DNA of 6,117 nucleotides from Candidatus Omnitrophota bacterium (lineage in GTDB: Bacteria > Omnitrophota > Gorgyraeia > Aquiviventales > Aquiviventaceae): assembly GCA_016198915.1 (NCBI GenBank), contig JACQHS010000051.1:1-6117 (forward strand), in the 5' to 3' direction. The notes under the pieces are model-generated. The model saw only the letters and a list, made by a program, of their open reading frames with translations, had not been told where the DNA came from and ran no database searches. The position numbers were made by a program, and so were the translations under genes. How positions within the stretch are numbered: the stretch's first letter is position 1; every line of letters starts with the position of its first letter. Shown in pieces: positions 1-6,117 of the stretch.

Positions 1-70
1 ATAGTGGATAGTGGATAGTGTGAGGATGATCAACCACGCCACTAACCACTGACCACTGACCATTGACCAC
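1..70. repeat. Heptamer tandem repeats in inverted orientation (ATAGTGG ... CCACTRA)
   Basis: Positions 1-20 contain nearly three copies of ATAGTGG. After a short unrelated stretch (21-33), positions 34-70 carry the opposite-strand motif as CCACTAA, CCACTGA, CCACTGA, CCATTGA and CCAC, again with strict 7-bp spacing. The two halves are imperfect reverse complements. This tract fills nearly all of the non-coding DNA after the stop codon of the tandem-VWA gene, and no ORF or RNA gene is visible in it. The left edge is cut by the window, so more units may lie outside. It resembles short tandemly repeated (STRR-type) intergenic elements. Its function is unknown. Confidence 0.85.
3..57 (-). terminator. 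Possible hairpin at the 3' end of the operon
   Basis: AGTGG at 3-7 can pair with CCACT at 53-57, AGTGG at 10-14 with CCACT at 46-50, and TAGTG at 16-20 with CACTA at 40-44. Short internal mismatches separate the paired blocks. On the minus strand this hairpin would form about 20 nt after the stop codon of the last visible gene. No run of T follows it, so it does not look like a standard intrinsic terminator. It could instead protect or process the mRNA 3' end, or have no RNA role at all. Confidence 0.25.
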
Positions 71-77
71 TTCCTCT

Positions 78-2627
78 TCATAGCATACTGTTCCCGCGGA
101 GGGCGATGTCCACGAGGAGCAGCAGAATCACGAGTGGCAGCCACAGCGAAAAGAGCGGCTGGTGCGTCGTGGCGGTCGTCGTCGGCGGGAGAAACGCAAG
201 GTCCGGGACACCGTATCGGCCGGCGGTCATCTGCGCGATCTGCCGCAGCATGGGCTCGTCCGGCGGCTGTCCTGTCAGCTCGGCTGACGCCGGCGGTGTC
301 CCGACCTGAATCCATCGCCCGGCGAACAGCGGCGGCGCTTCGGCATCCGCCAGCGCCAGCTGATACCAGCCGCTCGGCACCTGCTCCAAGGACGCCTGCC
401 ACCGCCGTGAGCCGGTGGGGATCAACGACAGCGGAATCCACTGCGTCCCGGACGACGAGATGAGCTCGGCGGCGGGATCGCGCAGTTCGCCCTCCAAGAT
501 CAGCTGTGGGGTGCCGCGGCTCTCATCCACCCACACGAACAGCTCCTCCGACAGCCGGGGACGCATCGCCCAGCGCACCACCTGGGCCCACCAGCCGTCG
601 AATCCGGGCCAGCGAATCCAGTCCGGCGACCAGCGCGTGTCCGCGTCAGAGGTGAAGACCGCGACCCGGCCCTGTCCGACGGACCAGCGGGCCAGCAGCG
701 GATTCTCGCTGTCATCGGCCTCCACCGTCAGATCCACGAGCGCCTCGGGCTTCGCCGTCGCCGTGAAGAAGCCCCTCAGCGGCGGCCACTCGGCGATCTC
801 GGCGAACCAGTCGGTGGTGTTGCTGCGGCGCGGGCGAAAGTACCCCTCGGCGAACGGCAGCTTGCCCAACGTGTCCTGGGTATCGCGCGCCACAAGCTGC
901 GGCAGCTCATCCAGCGAGCGCAGCGTATAGAACGATCCGCCGGTCGCCATCGCCAGCCACTCAAGGTACTCGCTGTTGATGAACGCCGCCCCGACGCCGA
1001 TGGTGCTGACCGAAATCCCTTTCAAGCGGAACGTCTCGGTAAGCCGCCGGTACTCGTCATGGCGAAAGGGGGTGTTGCCGTCGGACAGCAGGAGGATGTG
1101 CTTGACCGCCGCATCGATTTGGTCCAATCGGTCCTCCGCGATGGTCAGCGCAGGGTACACGTCCGTGCCGCCGCTGGAGCGCAGCTTCACCAGCGTATCC
1201 ACGAGATGGGTTCCCACCTGCCCGGCCGGCTGCACCTCCACCACGACATACGGTTTGGTGTCAAAGGCGAAGACTCCGATAAAATCTTCCGGGGCGAGCT
1301 GCTTGATGAGTGCCACGGCCGCGCGCTTCGTCGCCGCAATGCGCGGGCCCATCATCGACGCTGAGCGGTCGATGAGCATGATCATGCAGACGCGGCGTTT
1401 GGCCTCCTGCAGTCCTTTCGCCTCAAACGTCACCGGCAAGAGCGCATCGAGGGGGGCCGGTGTTGCGAGCTCATGCACCCAATCGCCGCCGAGCCCCACC
1501 ATGACCAGCCCGCCGCCGTAGGAGGCCAGATACGTCTGCACGGCGGATACCTGTTGCGCGGACAGCGAGGACTTCGGCACGCCGACAAGGAGCACGGCAT
1601 CGTAATCGAGCAGCGGCAGCGCCTCAGTCGGCAGATCGCCGGGGCGCGCCAGGGACACGTCGATCTCGCGCCGCTTGAGCGCACTCGCCACCAGCGGCAG
1701 CACCTCGGGCCGCTGGGCCACCACTAAGAGGTGGGGCGGACCCTCCACTTCCACGTAGGCGGTCTGACGCTGCCGCAGCCCTGCCGAGGGAATCTCCAAT
1801 GCGACGTCAAGCGCCATCGTGCCCTGCTGGACCGCGGGCACCGATACCTTGAGGACCTGCCATCCCGGACGCACGAGCATCTGTTGGCGCTTGATGGGAA
1901 TCCCGGCGAGCGTCACGGTCACCAGGCCCGGCTGCGGCGAGGGAGAAAGACTGTTGACCACCAGCTGCATCCCGACGGGAGCGCCGCGCGCAACCGCCGG
2001 CGGCACGGACAGCGCTTCCCACACCGTCGGATACGTCCCGAAGACCGGCACCCGTTCCGGAAACACCGAGACCCCAAGGCGGCGCAGGTGGGCCAGCACG
2101 CCGTCCACGCTGCCGGCGGTCTGGCGCCCGTCGCTGAACAGGATGACGCGCCCCCCCTGCTCGGCAGGCATCAGGCGCAGGGCTTCTAGGAGTGCCGCTT
2201 CAAGGTTTGTCCTCTCCTCGGCGACGGACGCATCATTCAGGTGATGGCCGATCAATGTGGGGCTGTCGAGGGCGTCGCGTCCGAACGGAATCAGGAGCCT
2301 CGCGTCGGCGCCGAACGCCGCGACCGCGCGCGCAACCGCCTGGGGGCGCAGGGCGTCGAGCGACACGATACGCCGGCCGATCCATTCGATCTGCTCTTCG
2401 TCCATGCTCACGGATCGATCCACGAGATAGAGCACGTGGCTCGGCTGCTCGTGCACGGTGCGTCTCGCCAATCCCCACAGCGACAGGCACAACAAGGTGA
2501 GCGCGGCCAGCCGGCAGCCGATGACGACCCGGCGCCGAGTCCCGCCAAGCGGCATGCGGCGTGCCAACCAGACCACCAGTACACTCAGGGCAATCCAAAA
2601 TCCAAAATCAAAAATCCAAAATCTCAT
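78..2627 (-). CDS. Membrane protein with two VWA domains and a glutamine-amidotransferase-like domain
   Basis: The protein is 849 aa from the ATG at 2627. Two membrane segments lie at about residues 3-22 and 36-54, separated by a basic loop. VWA domain 1 (about 63-190) has an intact MIDAS: D70-R-S72-V-S74, T140 and D166. A class-I glutamine-amidotransferase-like fold follows (about 298-400; GGGLVMVGLGG at 371-381) with no visible nucleophilic Cys, so it is probably non-enzymatic. VWA domain 2 (about 413-590) also has a full MIDAS: D420-R-S422-A-S424, T488 and D516. Next comes a block typical of this family, GQGRVAVFTSDADTRW (651-666). A C-terminal membrane segment (825-843) ends in VDIALRG. 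Charge distribution suggests that both VWA domains lie outside the cytoplasm. The gene is last in the visible cluster and overlaps its upstream neighbour by ATGA, so the two are probably translationally coupled. A GTG at 2654 would add nine residues (VALYHEKT after the start) and is less likely. Residues 3-12 are encoded by a heptamer repeat. The family is clear; the substrate and exact role are unknown. Confidence 0.9.
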   Translation of the reverse strand: MRFWIFDFGFWIALSVLVVWLARRMPLGGTRRRVVIGCRLAALTLLCLSLWGLARRTVHEQPSHVLYLVDRSVSMDEEQIEWIGRRIVSLDALRPQAVARAVAAFGADARLLIPFGRDALDSPTLIGHHLNDASVAEERTNLEAALLEALRLMPAEQGGRVILFSDGRQTAGSVDGVLAHLRRLGVSVFPERVPVFGTYPTVWEALSVPPAVARGAPVGMQLVVNSLSPSPQPGLVTVTLAGIPIKRQQMLVRPGWQVLKVSVPAVQQGTMALDVALEIPSAGLRQRQTAYVEVEGPPHLLVVAQRPEVLPLVASALKRREIDVSLARPGDLPTEALPLLDYDAVLLVGVPKSSLSAQQVSAVQTYLASYGGGLVMVGLGGDWVHELATPAPLDALLPVTFEAKGLQEAKRRVCMIMLIDRSASMMGPRIAATKRAAVALIKQLAPEDFIGVFAFDTKPYVVVEVQPAGQVGTHLVDTLVKLRSSGGTDVYPALTIAEDRLDQIDAAVKHILLLSDGNTPFRHDEYRRLTETFRLKGISVSTIGVGAAFINSEYLEWLAMATGGSFYTLRSLDELPQLVARDTQDTLGKLPFAEGYFRPRRSNTTDWFAEIAEWPPLRGFFTATAKPEALVDLTVEADDSENPLLARWSVGQGRVAVFTSDADTRWSPDWIRWPGFDGWWAQVVRWAMRPRLSEELFVWVDESRGTPQLILEGELRDPAAELISSSGTQWIPLSLIPTGSRRWQASLEQVPSGWYQLALADAEAPPLFAGRWIQVGTPPASAELTGQPPDEPMLRQIAQMTAGRYGVPDLAFLPPTTTATTHQPLFSLWLPLVILLLLVDIALRGNSML
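2595..2622. repeat. Heptamer tandem repeat (CCAAAAT) inside the start of a gene
   Basis: Four consecutive 7-bp units run CCAAAAT, CCAAAAT, CAAAAAT, CCAAAAT; the third has one change. The tract begins three bases after the minus-strand ATG at 2625-2627. On that strand it encodes FWIFDFGFWI (residues 3-12) of the tandem-VWA protein. It is much more AT-rich than the surrounding coding DNA. It is the same kind of element as the tracts at 1-70 and 4417-4528 but has a different unit. Confidence 0.9.
2624..2627 (-). promoter_or_regulatory. ATGA stop/start overlap (translational coupling)
   Basis: Reading the minus strand, the ATG of the tandem-VWA gene (2627-2625) shares bases with the TGA stop of the BatA-VWA gene (2626-2624). 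No Shine-Dalgarno-like sequence precedes this ATG; the bases before it read ACGAAAAAACG. Re-initiation by ribosomes finishing the upstream gene is therefore the likely way it is translated, which would help keep the two membrane proteins in fixed ratio. Confidence 0.65.
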
Positions 2628-4408
2628 CGTTTTTTCGTGGTATAGAGCCACCACTCCGCCATGAGCAAACCCAGGATCAGCGCAATCAAGAAATTGGTGA
2701 GGGGATGCTGGCTGCGCGGCTCGTCGCGGGAGTCGGCCGGCGCGGAAGACACCGGCCGCCAGGTGGAGGAGCGTTCGAGCAGATTCGACTCCAGCGGATC
2801 CAGGAAATTCACCGCGCGAATCTCCTCGCGGCGGCCATGAAGAAATCGGTAGCGGCCGGCGGCCGTCGCCGCGTCATATCGAAACGTACCGCCGGGGTGC
2901 GAGAAGCGCTCGATCGTCCCATTCGGGCGATGCACCGTGACGGGCCCGGGCTCCAGCGAGGCGAGGATGATCGGCTCGCCGGTGCGCACCATGTCCGTCT
3001 GCCCCATCAGCCATCGCAGGCTGTTGAAGAAGGTCACGAGCACGGGAATGGAGCTGGGGCTGGCCACCGGATCGATGGAAAACGAGACGATCCGGCGACC
3101 CACCTCTTCCCCCGCGAGCACGATCGGGACCCGGCGGCCCTTCACCAGCCCCCACAGGACCGGCTCGCCGGCCGGCGCCGTCTTCAGCGCTGCGGGCAGC
3201 GAGGCGACAACCGGCTCCACCGACGGCAAATAGGCGCCGATTGCATGATCGCCGGCCACCACCCAATGGGCGAACGCCGCCCCCTGGGACGCCAGGGAAG
3301 GCAGCAGGCGCAGGATGCCGACGGCCCCGCCATCCGGGGCGGACTGCCCGTCGGTCACGACCAAATGCGGTGCTTGCGCATCCGCCAGTGGGCCGTCAGT
3401 CCACGTCAGAGCCTCGCACGCGCTCAACCATTCGCCGATGACCCGGCGAAACGGCGCATGCTCCGACACAACCGCCACCGGCAGGACCGCGGAGGACCGG
3501 ATCAAGATGTGCGCGCGGTTATCCACGGCGAGCGCATCCTCCGGCGCCTCCAGGATAACCTCCAGCCATCCCTCGAACGTCTCCGGGATGGCGAGGGGCA
3601 CACTGGAGCGCTCGCGCGGGGCGAGCTCTTTCGACACCGGCTCGGCCAGCGGACGGCCGTCCTGACGGACCGAGAGCTGAATGCGGCAGGCAGCGGCGGA
3701 AAAATTCTCCACCGTCACCATCAGATGCGGGGCCGCAATCCCGCACAGCGGCCGCTCGGATTCCAGGCCGACGATGGCCGTATTCGCCAGCGGCTCTCCC
3801 ACGGTCAGAACCTCAACCCCCGCCGGCACATCGGCGGGACGCGCTTCGTCGGTCACAACGAGGATGCGGTCCGCCCGTCCGCCCAAGAGCGCCTGGCCGA
3901 TCTGCACCGCCGTCGCCACGTTCCCCGTCATCTCGCCGACCCGGACCGCGTCCACCGCCTGCCCAAGCCGCGCGGATTCCCCCGACGGCTCCGGCGTCAC
4001 CGCCGTGACGGGGGCGGTCGAAACGATGAAGTACTGATCCCGCGGCGCCTTGCGCGCGATCCGGCGGGCAAGCTGCTGCTTCGCCAGCTCAAACCGGGAC
4101 GGGCCGCGCAGACGACCAGCCATGCTCGCTGAGGTATCCAGCACGGCGAGAATCGTCTTGGGCCGTGGCTGAACGATCGCCGGCTGGACCAACGCGAGGA
4201 CGAGGAGGATCAGCGCGGCCAGCTGCAGCCAGAAGAGGGTGTTGACCACAAGGCGGGTGCGCCGCCGCGGAGGACGCCGCAGCAGGCGCTCAAACGGCAC
4301 GAGGCTGGGAATGGAAATCTGGCGGTGCGTCGCGGCGAACCGCCAGATCCAGAGCAGCACTGGGATGCTACCCAGCCACAACAACGCCCAAGGACTCAGA
4401 AAAGACAT
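2624..4408 (-). CDS. BatA-type membrane protein with one VWA domain
   Basis: The protein is 594 aa and starts MSFLSPWALLWLG, a typical opening of the BatA (aerotolerance regulator) N-terminal domain. Membrane segments lie at about 5-23 and 56-76, separated by a strongly basic loop (RRPPRRR, 44-50). The VWA domain (about 85-205) has MIDAS residues D91-T-S93-A-S95, T161 and D187. A beta-rich stretch follows with the family motif DALAVDNRAHILI (291-303). A second alpha/beta region (about 308-465) ends in VLVTFFNSLRWLMGQ (456-470), also usual in this family. The last membrane segment is at 572-588, followed by KKR. The basic residues predict the main body outside the cytoplasm. The stop overlaps the next gene by ATGA. 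A TTG 63 bases upstream (4471) keeps the frame open, but those 21 residues are translated repeat DNA and do not fit the family. No Shine-Dalgarno precedes the chosen ATG. The role is unproven; in family terms it is a likely partner of the MoxR ATPase. Confidence 0.9.
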   Translation of the reverse strand: MSFLSPWALLWLGSIPVLLWIWRFAATHRQISIPSLVPFERLLRRPPRRRTRLVVNTLFWLQLAALILLVLALVQPAIVQPRPKTILAVLDTSASMAGRLRGPSRFELAKQQLARRIARKAPRDQYFIVSTAPVTAVTPEPSGESARLGQAVDAVRVGEMTGNVATAVQIGQALLGGRADRILVVTDEARPADVPAGVEVLTVGEPLANTAIVGLESERPLCGIAAPHLMVTVENFSAAACRIQLSVRQDGRPLAEPVSKELAPRERSSVPLAIPETFEGWLEVILEAPEDALAVDNRAHILIRSSAVLPVAVVSEHAPFRRVIGEWLSACEALTWTDGPLADAQAPHLVVTDGQSAPDGGAVGILRLLPSLASQGAAFAHWVVAGDHAIGAYLPSVEPVVASLPAALKTAPAGEPVLWGLVKGRRVPIVLAGEEVGRRIVSFSIDPVASPSSIPVLVTFFNSLRWLMGQTDMVRTGEPIILASLEPGPVTVHRPNGTIERFSHPGGTFRYDAATAAGRYRFLHGRREEIRAVNFLDPLESNLLERSSTWRPVSSAPADSRDEPRSQHPLTNFLIALILGLLMAEWWLYTTKKR

Positions 4409-4416
4409 GGGGTGAT

Positions 4417-4528
4417 AAGCACCAAGCACCAATATCCAAGCACCAAATAAATTCCAAAATCCAAGCACCAAACGTTACGATTGGAATTTGGTGCTTGATG
4501 ATTGGTGCTTATTTGGAATTTGGTGCTT
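4417..4528. repeat. Heptamer tandem repeats in inverted orientation (AAGCACC / AAATTCC)
   Basis: On the plus strand AAGCACC occurs at 4417-4423, 4424-4430, 4438-4444 and 4463-4469, interleaved with related 7-mers such as AATATCC and AAAATCC. After a centre near 4473-4480 the motif continues on the other strand as GGTGCTT at 4490-4496, 4504-4510 and 4522-4528. A 16-bp direct repeat, TTGGAATTTGGTGCTT, occurs at 4481-4496 and 4513-4528. The tract fills almost all of the 122-bp spacer between the DUF58 and BatA-VWA genes. It is AT-rich in a GC-rich neighbourhood. No gene is seen in it. Short in-frame reading through it (for example LGFWNLFG-like peptides) comes from the repeat and is not a protein signal. 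Confidence 0.9.
4424..4510 (-). other. Predicted long RNA hairpin between DUF58 and BatA-VWA genes
   Basis: AAGCACCAAT (4424-4433) is the exact reverse complement of 4501-4510. AAGCACCAAA (4438-4447) is the exact reverse complement of 4487-4496. TTCCAA (4452-4457) matches 4481-4486. The first two blocks are separated by 4 nt on both sides, so they would stack as a roughly 26-bp stem with an internal loop, a 4-nt bulge and a 23-nt apical loop. In the operon transcript it would sit between the DUF58 stop and the BatA-VWA start, ending about 15 nt before that ATG. A role in transcript processing, stability or reduced read-through is inference only. Confidence 0.5.
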
Positions 4529-4530
4529 AG

Positions 4531-5418
4531 TTATTCTAGGAATCCGCGGACGGGCAGCGTCTTCATCACGAACGATTCCAACGGCTCGTCCAGCACATGA
4601 CGCGCGAAGGGAATCCCGTGCCGCTTGCAGAACCGCACGAGCTGCTCATTGTGCTCACTCATCGCGCGATCCAGCTCCGCGGCGCTGTAGGCCAGCTGAT
4701 GCGTGTCGCCGGTTTCCACGTCGACCAGCAGGCCGCCGCGCATGAGCTTGGCCGGATGCAGCTCCTGCGGCGTGAGGAGTTGAATGACCTTCAGTTCGAG
4801 GTTGCGCACCATGAGCACGTGCAGGGCTTGAAAAAAATCGGCCGGACGCACCATCCCATCGGTGATGAGGATGGCTTGGCCTCCGCGGATCCGCAGGGCC
4901 GCGGCCGCGCGGCGCATCCAGTCGGTATAGCTGATCGACCCGCCCAGAACCGCCCCTTCCGCCTGCTCGGCCATCGGGACCAGATCGCTGCGGGAATGAA
5001 ACCAGGAGCTCGCGGCCAGACGGCCGGGCTTGAGCCAGCTCAACCGCACATGGTGGCGGCCGCACAGGCCAATGTAGCCGAGGCATACCGCCAGCTGGTT
5101 CGCCCGGAGGAACTTCTCCGGCGCGGGCAGCCCCATCGAGCTGGTCGCATCGATGAGGAGCTCGACGGTGAGCTCGATCTCTTCCTTGTACGTCTTGACG
5201 AACAGCCGGTCCAGGCGCGCGTAGAGGTTCCAATCGATCGCCCGGATATCGTCGCCGGCAGCGTAGGGCGCGTAGTCGGCGAACTCGACGGATGAGCCGC
5301 GGCGGTTGATGGGAAACCGCCCGCCCAGCCGGTTGCCGGCGCGGACCCATCGGACGGAGAGCTGGAGCGCTTCCAGCCGGCTGAGGAGTTCGGGGGTCAG
5401 CCACGCTACAGCGGGCAT
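4531..5418 (-). CDS. DUF58 family protein (VWA-like, cytoplasmic)
   Basis: The protein is 295 aa, the usual full length for DUF58. The family signature is very clear at residues 45-80: EFADYAPYAAGDD, then IRAIDWNLYARLDRLFVK, then TYKEE. A degenerate VWA-like fold follows. Its MIDAS-like motif is D90-A-T92-S-S94, with Thr in place of the first Ser, and a later Asp lies in ILITDG (D187). No membrane segment or signal peptide is visible, so it should be cytoplasmic. The start at 5418 lies 16 bp after the MoxR stop and gives the normal N-terminus (LTPELLSRLEALQLSVRW). The bases before it are pyrimidine-rich (CCCTCCTCGCC) with no Shine-Dalgarno. DUF58 genes are constant neighbours of MoxR ATPase genes, and the close spacing supports one operon. 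The molecular function of DUF58 is not established; a role as MoxR cofactor or adaptor is inferred from context. Confidence 0.93.
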   Translation of the reverse strand: MPAVAWLTPELLSRLEALQLSVRWVRAGNRLGGRFPINRRGSSVEFADYAPYAAGDDIRAIDWNLYARLDRLFVKTYKEEIELTVELLIDATSSMGLPAPEKFLRANQLAVCLGYIGLCGRHHVRLSWLKPGRLAASSWFHSRSDLVPMAEQAEGAVLGGSISYTDWMRRAAAALRIRGGQAILITDGMVRPADFFQALHVLMVRNLELKVIQLLTPQELHPAKLMRGGLLVDVETGDTHQLAYSAAELDRAMSEHNEQLVRFCKRHGIPFARHVLDEPLESFVMKTLPVRGFLE

Positions 5419-5434
5419 CGCGGCGAGGAGGGTG

Positions 5435-6117
5435 TTAGCGGGCTCGGCGGACCGGATCTGTGACTTCCGTCAGGATCTCCGTCGCGGTCCGCTTGTCCGC
5501 TTCCGCTTCAAACGAGAGGACGATGCGGTGATTGAGGGCCGGCAGGAGCACGCGGTCCACATCCTCGTAACTGACATTGACCCGGCCGCTGACGAGGGCG
5601 AACACTTTCGCGCCCAGGAGGATCGCTTGAGCGCCCCGCGGAGAGGCCCCGTAGCGCAGCCACCGCGTGGCGGGATTCTCCGCGCCGTCCTCGCCGGGTC
5701 GTGTGGCGGTCACGAGGCGCACGACGTACTCCTCGATTGGTTTGGCGACTAACACTTCTCTCACCAAGCGGCGCGCTCCGGCGACCCAAGCCTGCGCTTT
5801 CTCGGACGGCACGACCGTCGCGACACCGGCCGTGTCCGCAACCGTTGTCTGCTGGAGAATTCTCGACAGGTCGGTGGAGGAAGGGTAGCCTACGAATACC
5901 CGGAAGAGAAACCGGTCCAGCTGCGCCTCCGGGAGGTTGAAGGTGCCTTCCATCTCAATGGGGTTCTGCGTGGCGATGACGAAGAACGGCTCCTCCAGCC
6001 GAAACGTCGTGCCCGCGACGGTCACCTGGTGCTCTTCCATCGCCTCCAGCAGGGCGGATTGGGTCTTGGGGGTCGCGCGGTTGATCTCATCGGCCAGGAG
6101 GAGGTGCGTGAAGACCG
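5435..6117 (-). CDS. MoxR-family AAA+ ATPase (5' end outside window)
   Basis: The C-terminal 226 residues are visible; the first full codon ends at 6115. The frame is open to the edge, so the true start and the Walker A loop lie outside, about 90-100 residues short of the usual 310-330 aa. Visible motifs, numbered from the window edge, are Walker B LLLADEINR (5-13), the MoxR hallmark ATPKTQSALLEAMEEHQV (14-31), sensor 1 ATQNP (48-52), the arginine-finger segment EGTFNLPEAQLDRF (56-69) and sensor 2 YGASPRG (155-161). The C-terminal helical lid follows. An internal ATG at 6040 is not the start, because conserved Walker B sequence lies upstream of it in frame. MoxR proteins are cytoplasmic ATP-driven remodelers thought to mature or assemble target complexes with VWA partners. 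Its position as first visible gene, 16 bp ahead of DUF58, is the standard order. The specific client here is unknown. Confidence 0.95.
   Translation of the reverse strand, partial: VFTHLLLADEINRATPKTQSALLEAMEEHQVTVAGTTFRLEEPFFVIATQNPIEMEGTFNLPEAQLDRFLFRVFVGYPSSTDLSRILQQTTVADTAGVATVVPSEKAQAWVAGARRLVREVLVAKPIEEYVVRLVTATRPGEDGAENPATRWLRYGASPRGAQAILLGAKVFALVSGRVNVSYEDVDRVLLPALNHRIVLSFEAEADKRTATEILTEVTDPVRRAR

Noticed and set aside
2628..2654. Upstream GTG start for the tandem-VWA gene
   Set aside because: It would add nine mostly polar residues before the first membrane segment and overlap the upstream gene further. The ATGA overlap at 2627 is the more typical junction. It cannot be excluded by sequence alone.
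2561..4132. 523-aa open frame on the plus strand, antisense to the BatA-VWA gene
   Set aside because: It is rich in Arg, Pro, His and Gly with no recognisable domain, begins inside the CCAAAAT repeat, and lies opposite a gene with clear family motifs. Long antisense frames are expected in GC-rich coding DNA.
4409..4471. Upstream TTG start that would extend the BatA-VWA protein by 21 residues
   Set aside because: The extra residues are translated heptamer repeat. The ATG at 4408 gives the normal BatA-type N-terminus.
4417..4528. CRISPR-like array
   Set aside because: Units are only 7 bp, contiguous or nearly so, and change orientation. There are no 20-40 bp unique spacers and no cas genes nearby.
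4409..4530. Internal promoter in the spacer
   Set aside because: The stretch is AT-rich but is accounted for by repeats. No convincing -35/-10 pair with normal spacing was seen.
4488..4745. 85-aa plus-strand frame starting in the spacer
   Set aside because: Its hydrophobic start is repeat-derived and the rest is the antisense of the DUF58 3' end.
5435..6040. Complete 201-aa MoxR protein starting at the ATG at 6040
   Set aside because: Walker B and the DEINRATPKTQSALLEA motif lie upstream in frame up to the window edge, so the gene is cut by the window and is not short.

Overview
The window is a GC-rich bacterial segment filled by one gene cluster, all on the minus strand. In transcription order (right to left) it holds: a MoxR-family AAA+ ATPase whose 5' end runs off the window, a DUF58 protein, a membrane protein with a BatA-type N-terminus and one von Willebrand factor A (VWA) domain, and a second membrane protein with two VWA domains around a class-I glutamine-amidotransferase-like domain. 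This is the familiar MoxR / DUF58 / BatA-VWA / large-VWA arrangement. It is widespread in bacteria and its exact biochemical role is mostly unknown. Long plus-strand ORFs are antisense shadows caused by GC-rich third positions.

Layout: positions 1-77 hold no gene, only heptamer repeats. The tandem-VWA gene is at 78-2627. The BatA-VWA gene is at 2624-4408 and overlaps the next gene by an ATGA stop/start. A 122-bp AT-rich spacer at 4409-4530 is made almost wholly of heptamer repeats in inverted orientation. The DUF58 gene is at 4531-5418. A 16-bp gap separates it from the MoxR gene at 5435 to beyond 6117.

How the genes may work together (family knowledge plus inference): MoxR ATPases are thought to act as chaperone-like remodelers that use VWA proteins as partners or adaptors. 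Here the ATPase and DUF58 protein have no membrane segments and should be cytoplasmic. The two large VWA proteins have two N-terminal membrane segments and one C-terminal one. Their basic residues predict that the bulk of each protein lies outside the cytoplasm. All three canonical MIDAS metal sites are intact; the DUF58 site has Thr in place of the first Ser.

The most unusual content is non-coding or semi-coding. Three different 7-bp tandem repeat families lie at three gene boundaries: ATAGTGG/CCACTRA, CCAAAAT and AAGCACC/AAATTCC. Two of them switch strand in the middle, so their transcripts could fold into long imperfect hairpins. The third overlies the start of the tandem-VWA gene and encodes part of its first membrane segment. 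Heptamer tracts of this kind recall the short tandemly repeated elements of cyanobacteria and also occur in some PVC-type and candidate-phylum genomes. None of the three visible start codons has a clear Shine-Dalgarno sequence. The organism is probably an environmental bacterium of the Planctomycetota/Verrucomicrobiota/Omnitrophota type or a similar uncultured phylum, but this assignment is tentative.
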